Source of the DNA: DASXYG01 sp036502625
GTDB lineage: Bacteria > Actinomycetota > Actinomycetes > Streptosporangiales > Streptosporangiaceae
DNA length: 64,000 nucleotides
Direction: 5' to 3'
Assembly (NCBI GenBank): GCA_036502625.1
Contig: DASXYG010000114.1
Location: 1 to 64,000 of the forward strand
Shown here: one piece after another, positions 35,698 through 45,044 of the stretch
Numbering within the stretch: position 1 is the first letter of the stretch
Layout of the letters: every line of letters begins with the position of its first letter
Translations under genes and position numbers: made by a program
The notes under the pieces: model-generated
Database searches by the model: none
The model's input: only the letters and a program-made list of their open reading frames with translations
Told to the model about the DNA's origin: nothing

Positions 35698-38600
35698 GGC
35701 CTCCCCGCGTGCTCGTCCTTGGCCGGTTCGTCGTCCTCGCCGGACACCATCCCGTCCGCCACGGACTCCCGTCGCTCCGGCCGCGCGGGCGGCGCCTCGT
35801 CCTCCCAGGCGGTACGGAACGCGAACCCACCGGTCGGCGGCTCCGTCCGCGGCTCGACGGGCGTCCGCGGCTCGAACGCCCAGGACCCCTGGGACGGCCC
35901 CGCGTCATGCGCCCCCTCGGCCCGCCACCCGCCGGACGGCGGCCCCTCGTGCGGCCGGCTCTCCGCCAGCGGCGTCGGGATCTCGGACGTGTCCACCGGC
36001 GTGTCCCGCGACAGCGGCGTCCCGGCCAGCGGATCCCGCCGCCCCGGACGCCCGTACCCGCTCTCCCCCGGCACGCGCTCCCCGGGCCCGGTCCCAGCGG
36101 GCGCCCCCGCCGGACGCCCGTACCCGCCGTCTCCGGGCACGCGCTCCCCAGGCCGGGTCTCCGCCCCCGGAGGCCGGTCGTACCCGGCGTCCCCCGCTAC
36201 CCGCTCCCCGGTCGCCGCAGGCAGCCCCGCCGGGCGCCCGTACGGCGCCTCCCGTACGAGATCCCCCAGCCCGCTCCGCCCCGTAGGCACGTCCCCCCGC
36301 CCCCACGACGCAGGCGGCACGTCACGCCCCGCCTCAGGCGCCCCCGCGTCCGCCCGTGCCTCAGCCGCCGCCAGGCCCCGCGTCTCCGCGGCCGCCAAAC
36401 TCCGCGCCTCCCCGGGCTCGTCCTCCGGCACCGCCCTCCGGTGCCCCCGCGCCCGCCGCGGCTGGTGCCTCGGGCGGTGGTCCTTGCGGGACGGGCGGGG
36501 CAGGCGGGACGGGCGGGCGGTCCCCGCGCCCTCCGCCTCCGCGTCCTCCTCGCGCCCCGCTCCCGGCAGCGCCAGGACCAGGACCACCAGGAGCGCCGCC
36601 CCCTGCGCCCACAGGAACGCCGTGTGCCAGAACGTGCCGCGGGCCACCACCAAGCGGCCGCCGGACGCGGGCAGTTCGAAGCCCTGCGCCCAGCCGTGCA
36701 CGGTGCGCGGCGTCAGATCGTGGCCGTTCAGGGTCGCCGACCACGCGCTGTCGGCGGGCTCGGCCAGTTCCAGCACGCGGCCCGCACGGCCCGCGGGGAT
36801 CGCCGCGTCCGGTACGCCCACCGGGGCGCCGGGCACGGCCGTCACGCCGCCGTCGGGCGCGGTGATGCGGACGCGCGCTGTAGGCCCGGTCACCCGCCAC
36901 ACCGCGTAATCCGAGGTCAGCGTCATGCGGGACATGCCGGGGACGCCGTCGAGACGGTGCAGCGACGCGGTGTCCACCGGCGCGGGCACCAGCACGAAGC
37001 GGATGCCGTACTGCACCAGCGCGTGCCCATCGTCACCGCCGCGCCCGGACATCAACCCGCTGACCAGGGCGTCCAGCCGTACGCGCGCCTCGTCGGGCGG
37101 GCGGAGCTGGTCGTCGCCGAACAGCGGCGCGGTGCCGCGCAGCACGGTGTACGACACGCCGCCGCGGTCGGGGCGTACGACCAGCGTGCCGGTCCTGTTT
37201 CCGCTCAGCGCGGCGACGGCGGGCGGCATCACGTCGTCGGAGTAGCGGGTCAGCGGCCCGTCGACCCCGTTCACCACCCACGCGCCCGCGACCAGTACGG
37301 GACTGGAGCAGGCCAGCACCACGACCGCGAAACCGGCCGCGCGCCGCCACCCGCCGCGGCGGATCAGGTCCACGATCGTGCCCGCCGCCGTCGCGGCGGC
37401 GAGCAGCAGCCCGGACGCCGCGACGCCGAGCGCCACCCCGGGCCACGCGGCCACGCCCGGCCCGCCGGTGGGCGGCGCGGGCGTCGCCCGGCTGACGAGG
37501 ATCGCGACGAGCAGCCCGAACAGGGTCACGCCCCACCCGGCGGCCACGAGCACGCGGTGGCGGCGCAGGCACAGCGCGGCGAGCCCGGCGAGCAGGAACC
37601 CGCCGGTCATCCACACCGGCGGCATTCCGGGCCCGCCGGGCGAGAGCAGCAGCAGCGAGCGCGCGGACAGCGCGGGGTCGGCCAGGCCCGGACGGTGCAG
37701 CCCGGCTTCGAGCAGGAACCGGGACGGGTGGGCGAACAGCGCCCACGCCCACGGCCCGAGCAGCAGCGGCGGCGTCAGGACGACGACGCCCACGTTGATC
37801 AGCAGCCCCCGCTGCTCCTGCCCGCCCGTCGCCCGGCCGCCGCCGAACGCCACGGCGACCAGCCCGCCCACGACGGCCACCAGCACCCACACCAGCGGCA
37901 CGAACGCCATGGCGACGGCGAGCAGCACCCCGGCGGCCCACGCGGCGCGCCGCGCCGCCGAGCCGCGGCGGCTGAGCATGTTCGCGAAGTACACCCCGAT
38001 CACCGGGATCACCACGATGGCCACGGCGGTGCCGAGCCGGCCCGCGGCGATCGCGCCGGTGGCCACCGGCAGCAGCGCGTACGACGCGGCCAGCCACACC
38101 CGGGCGGGCCGGTACGCGACGATGCGGCGGGTCGCGAAGTAGACGACGAGCCCGGCCAGCGGCACGCATCCGAGCAGCAGCAGCGCCACCGCGAGCGACA
38201 CCTTGCCGCCGAGCACGGTGGCCACGGCGGCGAGCACGGCGGTCGCGGGCGGCGCGGGGTCGCCGGACCCGAGGCCCACCGGGTGCCACCCGGCGAGATA
38301 CTGCCGCCACAGCCCGGACGCGCCCCCGGTCACCGGCACGAGCGCGCCGCCGCCGAGCAGGCCGCCGCCGAGCAGCGACCGTTCGGCGGCGAGCGTCACG
38401 ACGGTGAGCGCGAGGAACAGCAGCACGCCCGGGTTGGACAGCACGCGCCACAGCGGCCCGCGGGTGTCGGCGAGCAGTTCGGCGTCCTCGTCGTCGCTGT
38501 CCAGGGCGCCCGCGTGGTGCTGCCCGGCGGACCCCATGGGGGCGGCGCCGCCGAACACGCCGCCGATCATCGCGGCGAGCCGGGCCGCGGCCAACCCGCG

Positions 38601-39719
38601 CGCCATGTACGGGCGGATGGCGGAGTAGCTGCGCCGCCGGTTCTTCGCCCGCCGCCGCCGCGCGACCAGCATGCGCAGCGGCCTGCCGTACACGTGGGCG
38701 ATCGCGGCCAGCTCGTCGACCGCGGAGCCGGGCTGCTTGGCGAGCAGGAACAGCAGGGTGCGCAGCAGCGACCCGAACAGCGCGCGCACCATGGCGACGA
38801 GCAGCGCACCGAACGGCAGGTTCGCGAACAGGACGTACAGGGCGTTGCGCCGGTCGATGCGCTGCGGGTGCTTGCCGCGGTCGCTCGGCCGTTTCGCGTC
38901 GCCGCCCTTGCGGGACGCGGTGATGCGGCGCCGCCGCCGCGCGCTGGCCTCGGCGTGGTAGACGACGGCGGTGGTGGTGACGAGCACCTTGTGCCCGGCG
39001 CCGCCGGCCCGCCAGCAGAAGTCGATGTCGTCGCGGAACAGCGCGATTCCGGGGTCGAACCCGCCGAGGGCGTCCCAGACGTCGCGGCGTACGAGCATGC
39101 CGGCGCTGCCCACGGCGAGCACCTCGCGGTCGCCGTCGCGCTGCCCCTGGTCGAACTCGCGGGGTTCGAGGCCGGTCTCGCGGCGCCCGGCGCGGTCGAT
39201 GGTCACGCCCGCTTCGAGCAGCACCCGGTGGTCGTGCCAGTCGCGGACCTTCGGCCCGATCACCATCGCCCGCGGGTCGCGCACCGACGTGCGCAGCAAC
39301 TGCTCCAGGGCGTACGGGTCGGGCGCGCAGTCGTCGTGCAGCAGCCAGATCCACTCCACGGCGGGCTCGCCGGGGGTGGCCGCCGGGTCGGGCGGCACCG
39401 GGGCCGAGGCGGCGGGGAGCCGCAGCGCGGCGGCGATGGCCGCGCCGTAGCCGGTCGAGCGGTCGAGCGCGGTGATCCGGTCCGGGCCGAGGGCGTCGTT
39501 CAGCAACGCCGGGCCGCGGTCGCGGCTGCCGTTGTCGGCGGCGACGACCCGGTCGACGGGACGGGTCTGCTTCTGCACCGCCTCAAGGGTGTCCGGAAGC
39601 CAGCGGGCACCGTCGTGCGCCACGAGGACGGCGGTGACGACGTTGGGGGCGGTGGATCGGTTCTGCGGCAAGGCTCCTGCCGGGTCCTGACGGGTACGGG
39701 GGACCGGCGGCGACGGCAC
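35691..39719 (-). CDS. Giant GT2 glycosyltransferase with multi-pass membrane region
   Basis: 1342 residues. N-terminal GT2 domain (about 25-270): NVVTAVLVAHDGARWLPDTLEAVQ, VVAADNGSRD, WIWLLHDDCAPDP (DxD-like) and DDIDFCWRAGGAGHKV. A basic linker and roughly a dozen hydrophobic segments follow, then an extracytoplasmic region and a cytoplasmic disordered tail from about residue 1080, with degenerate GERVPGDGGYGRPAGAP repeats encoded near 36050-36245. Lipid- or envelope-linked sugar transfer is likely; donor and acceptor are unknown. Operon with DUF5719. Confidence 0.88.
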   Translation of the reverse strand: MPSPPVPRTRQDPAGALPQNRSTAPNVVTAVLVAHDGARWLPDTLEAVQKQTRPVDRVVAADNGSRDRGPALLNDALGPDRITALDRSTGYGAAIAAALRLPAASAPVPPDPAATPGEPAVEWIWLLHDDCAPDPYALEQLLRTSVRDPRAMVIGPKVRDWHDHRVLLEAGVTIDRAGRRETGLEPREFDQGQRDGDREVLAVGSAGMLVRRDVWDALGGFDPGIALFRDDIDFCWRAGGAGHKVLVTTTAVVYHAEASARRRRRITASRKGGDAKRPSDRGKHPQRIDRRNALYVLFANLPFGALLVAMVRALFGSLLRTLLFLLAKQPGSAVDELAAIAHVYGRPLRMLVARRRRAKNRRRSYSAIRPYMARGLAAARLAAMIGGVFGGAAPMGSAGQHHAGALDSDDEDAELLADTRGPLWRVLSNPGVLLFLALTVVTLAAERSLLGGGLLGGGALVPVTGGASGLWRQYLAGWHPVGLGSGDPAPPATAVLAAVATVLGGKVSLAVALLLLGCVPLAGLVVYFATRRIVAYRPARVWLAASYALLPVATGAIAAGRLGTAVAIVVIPVIGVYFANMLSRRGSAARRAAWAAGVLLAVAMAFVPLVWVLVAVVGGLVAVAFGGGRATGGQEQRGLLINVGVVVLTPPLLLGPWAWALFAHPSRFLLEAGLHRPGLADPALSARSLLLLSPGGPGMPPVWMTGGFLLAGLAALCLRRHRVLVAAGWGVTLFGLLVAILVSRATPAPPTGGPGVAAWPGVALGVAASGLLLAAATAAGTIVDLIRRGGWRRAAGFAVVVLACSSPVLVAGAWVVNGVDGPLTRYSDDVMPPAVAALSGNRTGTLVVRPDRGGVSYTVLRGTAPLFGDDQLRPPDEARVRLDALVSGLMSGRGGDDGHALVQYGIRFVLVPAPVDTASLHRLDGVPGMSRMTLTSDYAVWRVTGPTARVRITAPDGGVTAVPGAPVGVPDAAIPAGRAGRVLELAEPADSAWSATLNGHDLTPRTVHGWAQGFELPASGGRLVVARGTFWHTAFLWAQGAALLVVLVLALPGAGREEDAEAEGAGTARPSRLPRPSRKDHRPRHQPRRARGHRRAVPEDEPGEARSLAAAETRGLAAAEARADAGAPEAGRDVPPASWGRGDVPTGRSGLGDLVREAPYGRPAGLPAATGERVAGDAGYDRPPGAETRPGERVPGDGGYGRPAGAPAGTGPGERVPGESGYGRPGRRDPLAGTPLSRDTPVDTSEIPTPLAESRPHEGPPSGGWRAEGAHDAGPSQGSWAFEPRTPVEPRTEPPTGGFAFRTAWEDEAPPARPERRESVADGMVSGEDDEPAKDEHAGRPW

Positions 39720-39845
39720 CTGAGGGGGCGGGGTCGCGTTCGGCCAGGCAGCACCTTACGGCACGGGGAACGGCGCGGTTCGCGAAGTCGGGCAGGTGGC
39801 CGATACTGCCCGGACCGTACGGGCCGGTACGGACCGCGCGAAACG

Positions 39846-39882
39846 CGGCCGGCCCGCACACCAGTGGTGCGCGGGCCGGCCG
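39846..39882 (-). terminator. Hairpin downstream of whiB
   Basis: Arms CGGCCGGCCCGC and GCGGGCCGGCCG (12 bp) flank a shorter CACC/GGTG stem with an AGT loop. It starts 19 bp past the whiB stop. There is no T-tract, so it may act as a Rho-independent-like actinobacterial terminator or an RNA-stabilising structure. Confidence 0.6.
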
Positions 39883-39901
39883 TATCGCTCGGGCGCGGCC
39901 G

Positions 39902-40168
39902 TCACATGGCCGCCGCCTTTTTCAGGCGGCGGCGCTCACGCTCGGACAGACCGCCCCAGATGCCGAACCGCTCGTCCTTGGACAGCGCGTACTCAAGGCA
40001 TTCGGCCTGCACCTCGCAGGCGCGGCACACCTTCTTCGCCTCCCTGGTCGAGCCCCCCTTCTCAGGGAAGAACGCCTCTGGATCGGTCTGGGCGCACAGT
40101 GCGCGCTCCTGCCAGCCGAACTCTTCCTCATCGTCGCCGTGCGCCAGCGGGATGAACGCCTCGCTCAC
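39902..40168 (-). CDS. whiB: WhiB-family iron-sulfur regulator (WhiB/WhiB2 type)
   Basis: 88 residues from GTG 40168, which has a perfect AGGAGG upstream. Four cluster-ligand cysteines (25, 48, 51, 57; ALCAQTD and KVCRACEVQAEC), the GIWGG turn (69-73) and the basic tail SERERRRLKKAAAM. It binds a [4Fe-4S] cluster and works with a sigma-factor partner in sporulation or cell division. Sequence and place next to the glycosyltransferase and fbiA match Streptomyces whiB as I remember it. A strong promoter lies upstream. Confidence 0.93.
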   Translation of the reverse strand: MSEAFIPLAHGDDEEEFGWQERALCAQTDPEAFFPEKGGSTREAKKVCRACEVQAECLEYALSKDERFGIWGGLSERERRRLKKAAAM

Positions 40169-40249
40169 TGCGCACCTCCTAGGTTCTGGAGCCCCCGGTG
40201 TCGCCTTCCCCCATGCCCCCTGGGAAGGCAACAGAACTACACCTATGAA

Positions 40250-40279
40250 ATTACACGTGCGTGTCTCGCTTCGCGTCAA
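40250..40279 (-). promoter_or_regulatory. Candidate whiB promoter
   Basis: On the minus strand TTGACG (40279-40274), an 18-bp spacer and TGTAAT (40255-40250) form a near-consensus vegetative promoter, about 80 bp before the whiB GTG. The only close to consensus -35/-10 pair noticed in this intergenic region. Confidence 0.6.
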
Positions 40280-40372
40280 GCGGATGAGGTGGTATTCGTT
40301 GCCGATTCCGGCCGTGATCCCTGTCGTGATGCCTGGATTTCACCCGTACCGCGGTGGTATGGACACCGCAAT

Positions 40373-40413
40373 AAAAAAATTCGCCGGCCCCATCCGATCG
40401 GATGGGGCCGGCG
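40373..40413 (-). terminator. Intrinsic terminator of the low-complexity membrane protein gene
   Basis: A stem CGCCGGCCCCATCCGA/TCGGATGGGGCCGGCG (40382-40413) is followed on the minus strand by GAATTTTTTT, with seven T at 40379-40373. A classical Rho-independent terminator, unusual for this GC content, placed 14 bp after the stop of the 40428-41843 gene and before whiB. Confidence 0.85.
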
Positions 40414-40427
40414 CACGCGGGCGGTCC

Positions 40428-41843
40428 TCAGTGCTGGTCGTCCGGCGGCGGCTGGTAGCCGTTGCGGAACGCGTCGGGGTCGTGCGGGATCCGGTAGGTG
40501 CGCTGCACGTCATCCGGCGCGTCGCCCTCGGGCCGCTGGCCGAACAGGGCGTCGAACCCGGACGACTCGCCCGCCGCGGACGGCTGCTGCGGCTGCTCGG
40601 GCTGGCCGTATTCGGGCGTCTGCGGGCCCGACGCGCTCGGCGGGGTGTAGCCCTGCGGCTCCTCGTACGCCGGGGGGCTCTGGTACGCCGAGGGGTCCTG
40701 GTAGGCGGACGGCTCCTGCTGGTACGGCGCCGGGTCCTGGTACGGCGACGGCTCCTGCTGGCCGAACGCGCCCGGGCCCGGGGCGCTGGGCGCGCCGCCG
40801 CCGAAACCGCCCGGGGTGTACGGCTGGGGGGCGTCGGCCTGCGGCTGCGGACCCGACTGCTGGCCGAAACCGCCCGGCCACCCGGAGCCCGGCTGCGCGG
40901 ACTGCGGACCGGACGCCTGCTGCGCCTGCCCGAACCCGCCCGGCCATCCCGCGGCGGGCTGCGCCGGCGGCGGCGGGGCGAACTGTGGGCCCGACTGCCC
41001 GGGGTCGGGCTGGCCGTAGCCCTGCGGCGCCTGCTGCGCGCCGAAGTTGTGCGTCTCCTCGGGGTCGCCGACCGCGGGCATCTGCGACGTGGACTCCGGC
41101 TGGCCGTACTCCTGCGGCTGGTAGCCCGCCATCGGCGCCTGCTGGCCACTGGGGTAACCCGGCTGCGGTGCCTGCGGGTCGCCCGGGTAGCCGGGCTGCT
41201 GGGCGCCCGGGTAGCCGCCCATCGGCGCCTGCTGGCCGCTCGGGTAACCCGGCATCGGCGCCTGCTGGCCCGTGGCGTAACCCGGCTGGGGCGCCGCGCC
41301 GAAGCCCGGCTGCGGCATGCCGCCGGGGCCGGGCATGCCCGGGTAGCCGGGAGCACCCGGGTAGCCGGGCTGCTGGCCGAAGCCCGGCTGGGGCTGCGGC
41401 TTCGGCGCCGGGCGCAGCTCCGGAGAGCGCATCACGACGACGATGTAGAAGCCGGACAGGCCGAGCAGGGCGAGCCAGAGCGCGCCGCCGAGGAACTGGG
41501 AGACCAGGGTCGAGATGTTCGTCTCAGCGCCGAAGGAGCCGCCGATCCAGGAGATCAGGCCGAACAGCGCGGCGAGGCCCTGCACGCATAGCGCGCCGAT
41601 GACGACGAGCCGGGCGCGCATCAGCAGCGGCCCGAACTTCGTGGCGAGCAGGACGGCGGCGAACGGCAGCGCCACGGGCACGACGCCCAGGAAGCCGCTT
41701 GACGACGACAGCGCGCGCGCCTGGAACGAGATCAGATCCGCGGTCAGCATGTCGAGGATGCCGGCCACAACGGTCACGAGCGCGACGGCGAGCAGGAGCC
41801 ACGCTGCGGGCTCGCGCAGCCGTCTGGTTTCATCCATGGTCAT
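40428..41843 (-). CDS. Four-TM membrane protein with long Gly/Pro/Gln/Tyr-rich tail
   Basis: 471 residues. Four hydrophobic segments in residues 13-140 (WLLLAVALVTVVAGILDML; VPVALPFAAVLLAT; LVVIGALCVQGLAALFGLI; LWLALLGLSGFYIVVV). The remaining ~320 residues are a low-complexity cytoplasmic tail of repeats such as GYPSGQQAPMGGYPG, QPGYPGDP and later YQDPSAYQS. Composition resembles phase-separating or prion-like segments. No family recognised beyond similar actinobacterial proteins. Divergent from fbiA; own terminator downstream. Confidence 0.8.
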   Translation of the reverse strand: MTMDETRRLREPAAWLLLAVALVTVVAGILDMLTADLISFQARALSSSSGFLGVVPVALPFAAVLLATKFGPLLMRARLVVIGALCVQGLAALFGLISWIGGSFGAETNISTLVSQFLGGALWLALLGLSGFYIVVVMRSPELRPAPKPQPQPGFGQQPGYPGAPGYPGMPGPGGMPQPGFGAAPQPGYATGQQAPMPGYPSGQQAPMGGYPGAQQPGYPGDPQAPQPGYPSGQQAPMAGYQPQEYGQPESTSQMPAVGDPEETHNFGAQQAPQGYGQPDPGQSGPQFAPPPPAQPAAGWPGGFGQAQQASGPQSAQPGSGWPGGFGQQSGPQPQADAPQPYTPGGFGGGAPSAPGPGAFGQQEPSPYQDPAPYQQEPSAYQDPSAYQSPPAYEEPQGYTPPSASGPQTPEYGQPEQPQQPSAAGESSGFDALFGQRPEGDAPDDVQRTYRIPHDPDAFRNGYQPPPDDQH

Positions 41844-41966
41844 CTAGTCCCTTGGCGACAACGGGCGTACAGGAGAGCTTTTCATACTCGTAGGCGTCAT
41901 ATGGGCGCGGACGATATCCGACCCGCCGCACCCGATCGGACGGGCGGTGCTGCGAGACTGGTCGGC

Positions 41967-42923
41967 ATGCGCATCGTGGTGCTAGCGGGCGGGGTCGGCG
42001 GGGCGCGCTTTCTGCGCGGCCTGCGGCACACCGCCCCTGAGGCGGACATCACCGTCATCGGGAACACCGGTGACGACATCACACTTTACGGCCTGCGGAT
42101 CTGTCCTGACCTGGACACCGTCATGTACACCCTCGGCGGCGGGATCAACGAGGCGCAGGGGTGGGGCCGCGCGGCCGAGACGTTCACGGTCCGCGAGGAG
42201 CTTGCGGCGTACGGGGTGGAGCCGCAGTGGTTCACCCTCGGCGACCGCGACTTCGCGACCCACATCGTCAGGACGCAGATGCTCGGCGCGGGCTACCCGC
42301 TGTCGCAGGTCACGGCGGCATTGTGCGACCGGTGGAAGCCGGGTGTGACGCTGCTTCCGATGAGCGACGACCGGGTCGAGACCCATGTCGTCGTCGAGGA
42401 CCCCGACGGCAAGCGGCGCGCGATCCACTTCCAGGAGTGGTGGGTGCGCATGCACGCCGAAACGCCCGCGAAGTCGATCGTCGCGGTCGGCGCCGAGGAC
42501 GCCAAGCCCGCGCCGGGCGTGCTCGAGGCCGTCGCCGCGGCCGACGTGGTGGTCCTGCCGCCGTCCAACCCGGTCGTCAGCGTCGGCACGATCCTCCAGG
42601 TGCCGGGCGTCCGCGAGGCCGTCGCGGCGAAGACCGTCGTGGGCGTCTCCCCGATCATCGGCGGCGCGCCCGTGCACGGCATGGCCGACGCCTGCCTGAC
42701 CGCGATCGGCGTGGAGACCAGCGCGGCCGCGGTCGCGAACCTGTACGGGCCGGAGCTCCTCGACGGCTGGCTGGTCCACGAGACCGACACCGCCGACGCG
42801 GACGGCATCGAGGTGCGCGCCCGCCCGCTCTACATGACCGACCTGGACGCCACCGCCGCCATCGCGCGCGCCGCGCTCGACCTGGCCGCCGAGGTGTCGG
42901 GCACGGAAGGAGGGGCGCGGTGA
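41967..42923 (+). CDS. fbiA: 2-phospho-L-lactate (phosphoenolpyruvate) transferase of F420 synthesis
   Basis: 318 residues from ATG 41967 (MRIVVLAGGVGGARFLRGL); an upstream ATG at 41901 adds 22 residues without support. It joins activated phospholactate or phosphoenolpyruvate to the deazaflavin Fo. Seen: GNTGDDITLYGLRICPDLDTVMYTLGG near residue 45, TLGDRDFATHIVRTQML, and VVVLPPSNPVVSVGTIL. Overlaps fbiB by 4 bp (GTGA), so the two are coupled. Confidence 0.95.
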   Translation: MRIVVLAGGVGGARFLRGLRHTAPEADITVIGNTGDDITLYGLRICPDLDTVMYTLGGGINEAQGWGRAAETFTVREELAAYGVEPQWFTLGDRDFATHIVRTQMLGAGYPLSQVTAALCDRWKPGVTLLPMSDDRVETHVVVEDPDGKRRAIHFQEWWVRMHAETPAKSIVAVGAEDAKPAPGVLEAVAAADVVVLPPSNPVVSVGTILQVPGVREAVAAKTVVGVSPIIGGAPVHGMADACLTAIGVETSAAAVANLYGPELLDGWLVHETDTADADGIEVRARPLYMTDLDATAAIARAALDLAAEVSGTEGGAR

Positions 42924-44200
42924 ACCGCGTCGAAGCATGGGGGCTCGCCGGCATCGGCGAGGTCCGTACGGGTGACGACGTCGCGGCGCTGATCGCCGCG
43001 GCCGAGCCGGGCCTGGCCGACGGCGACGTCCTGGTGGTCACGTCCAAGATCGTGAGCAAGGCCGAGGGCCGGGTCGTGAATACGGACCGGGAGTCCGCGA
43101 TCGATGCCGAATCGGTACGGCTGGTGGCGCGGCGCGGCCGCACCCGCATCGTGGAGAACCGCCAGGGCCTGGTGCTCGCGGCGGCCGGCGTGGACGAGTC
43201 CAACACCGAGCCCGGCACGGTCGTGCTGCTGCCCGAGGACCCGGACGCGTCGGCGCGCGCGATCCGCGCCGGGCTGCGGGAGCGTACGGGCGCGAACGTC
43301 GGCGTCGTCGTGTCCGACACCCTCGGCCGGGCCTGGCGCACCGGCCAGGTCGACACCGCGATCGGCGCCGCGGGCGTGGTCACGCTCGCCGACCTCCGCG
43401 GCCAGGCCGACCCCCACGGCAACGTCCTGGAGGTCACCGAGCCGGCCGTCGGCGACGAGATCGCGGGCCTCGGCGACCTCGTCAAGGGCAAGCTCGCGCA
43501 GGTGCCCGTCGCGGTCGTGCGCGGCCTGCCGGACCTGGTCCTCGACGACGACGGGCCGGGCGCGCGTGCGCTGATCCGTCCCGGCGACGCCGACATGTTC
43601 CGCATCGGCACCGCCGACGTGCTGTACGCCCGGCGCACGATCCGCGAGTTCGGCGACCGCCCGGTCGACCCGGCCGCCGTGCGCCGCGCGGTGGCCGCCG
43701 CGATCACCGCGCCCGCGCCGCACCACACCACGCCGTGGCGCTACGTCCTCATCGAGTCGGCGGAGACGAAGAAGCGGCTGCTCGACGCGATGCTGGACGC
43801 CTGGACCGCCGACCTCAGGCGCGACGGCTTCAGCGAGGACGCCGTCGCGCGCCGCACCCGCCGCGGCGACGTCCTGCGCCGCGCCCCGTACCTCGTGGTG
43901 CCGTGCCTGGTCGGCGACGGCATGCACGCCTATCCCGACGACCGCCGCGCGGCCGCCGAGCGCTCCATGTTCCTCGTCGCGATGGGCGCGGGCGTGGAGA
44001 ACCTCCTGGTGGGGCTGGCCGTGGAGGGCCTGGGCTCGGCGTGGGTGTCCAGCACGATGTTCTGCTCCGACGTCGTGCGCCGCGAGCTCGACCTCCCGTC
44101 CGACTGGGACCCGATGGGCGCCGTCGCGGTGGGCCACGCCGCGGCGCCGGCCCGCGAGCGCCCGCCGCGCGACCCCGAGGACTTCATCGCCGTCCGCTGA
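42920..44200 (+). CDS. fbiB: F420 gamma-glutamyl ligase with C-terminal nitroreductase domain
   Basis: 426 residues from GTG 42920. Residues 1-240 are the CofE ligase (VLVVTSKIVSKAEGRVV, GVVVSDTLGRAWRTGQVDTAIG, ADPHGNVLEVTEPAVGDEIAGLGDL); residues 245-426 are a nitroreductase-fold FMN domain (YARRTIREFGDRPVD, AAITAPAPHHTTPWRYVLI, LGSAWVSSTMF). This two-domain layout is the actinobacterial FbiB, which adds several glutamates and completes the F420 precursor reduction. Coupled to fbiA; fbiC lies nearby on the other strand. Confidence 0.95.
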   Translation: MNRVEAWGLAGIGEVRTGDDVAALIAAAEPGLADGDVLVVTSKIVSKAEGRVVNTDRESAIDAESVRLVARRGRTRIVENRQGLVLAAAGVDESNTEPGTVVLLPEDPDASARAIRAGLRERTGANVGVVVSDTLGRAWRTGQVDTAIGAAGVVTLADLRGQADPHGNVLEVTEPAVGDEIAGLGDLVKGKLAQVPVAVVRGLPDLVLDDDGPGARALIRPGDADMFRIGTADVLYARRTIREFGDRPVDPAAVRRAVAAAITAPAPHHTTPWRYVLIESAETKKRLLDAMLDAWTADLRRDGFSEDAVARRTRRGDVLRRAPYLVVPCLVGDGMHAYPDDRRAAAERSMFLVAMGAGVENLLVGLAVEGLGSAWVSSTMFCSDVVRRELDLPSDWDPMGAVAVGHAAAPARERPPRDPEDFIAVR

Positions 44201-44219
44201 GGGCGCCCCCGTACGGCCG

Positions 44220-45044
44220 CTAGAAGGAGACGTGCACGAGCTGGGCGACCGTACGGAACATGGGCAGCACCTTCAGCAGCGCGAACTGGAACCGGTAGGA
44301 CGCCGGCAGCACGGCGCGCGCGCTGTCGGGGATCATCTCCGCGGCCAGGCGGCGGTCGACCACGGTGAGGCCGAGCGGTTCCAGCTCGCGCGGGTCGTCG
44401 ATGCCCCAGCGGAGGGTGGCGTTCGTGCGGCGGACGACCGGGTTGGTCTTCTGCAGCTTGATGGCGAGCCCGCTGAAGACGTCGAAGATCATCTCGCCGG
44501 ACGGGAAGTGCGCGACCAGCGCGCGCAGCAGCGCCCGCCCCTCGGCGGGGTCGAGGTACATCGTCAGGCCCTCGGCGACGACCAGCGCCGGCTTGTCGGC
44601 CGGCACCCGCGCCAGCCAGTCGGGGTCGGTGACCGACGAGCCGATCGTCGTGTAGCCGGGGCGGTCGCCGTACGGGTAGACGGCCTCGCGGAGGGCGATG
44701 ACGTCCGGGTAGTCGACGTCGAACCAGCGCACGGTGGGCGGCGGGTCGATGCGGAACACCCGGCTGTCCATGCCGCAGCCGAGGTGGAGCACGGTCGCGT
44801 CCGGGTGGGCGCTGAGGTACGTGCGGACCAGGTCGTCGAAGAGCTTGGCCCGTACGGCGACCGACACGGCCATGCTGTCGCGCATCTTGAACGTGCCGAA
44901 GTCGTAGTCGATGCGGCTCACGGCGTCCTCGGCGGTGGGGTCGCCGAGGATCGGCCTGGCCTTGCGCGCGTCGAGCGCCCGCCCGTACAGCGTGCCCAGG
45001 CCGGTGGACTGCTCTTCGGTGAAGTGGACCTTGCCACCGGTCAT
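44220..45044 (-). CDS. SAM-dependent methyltransferase (PPM/O-methyltransferase family)
   Basis: 274 residues from ATG 45044 with GAAAGG upstream. Leucine-carboxyl-methyltransferase-like fold: RDSMAVSVAVRAKLFDDLV, motif I VLHLGCGMDSRVFRI, VRWFDVDYPDVIALR, LVVAEGLTMYLDPAEGRALL. Family members methylate polyketide, phenolic or peptide carboxyl or hydroxyl groups; the substrate is unknown. Convergent with fbiB (19 bp) and divergent from the antiporter. Confidence 0.85.
   Translation of the reverse strand: MTGGKVHFTEEQSTGLGTLYGRALDARKARPILGDPTAEDAVSRIDYDFGTFKMRDSMAVSVAVRAKLFDDLVRTYLSAHPDATVLHLGCGMDSRVFRIDPPPTVRWFDVDYPDVIALREAVYPYGDRPGYTTIGSSVTDPDWLARVPADKPALVVAEGLTMYLDPAEGRALLRALVAHFPSGEMIFDVFSGLAIKLQKTNPVVRRTNATLRWGIDDPRELEPLGLTVVDRRLAAEMIPDSARAVLPASYRFQFALLKVLPMFRTVAQLVHVSF

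Noticed and set aside
35439..41591. A 2050-codon plus-strand frame
   Set aside because: Antisense of the DUF5719, glycosyltransferase, whiB and low-complexity genes; arginine/proline-rich with no domain.
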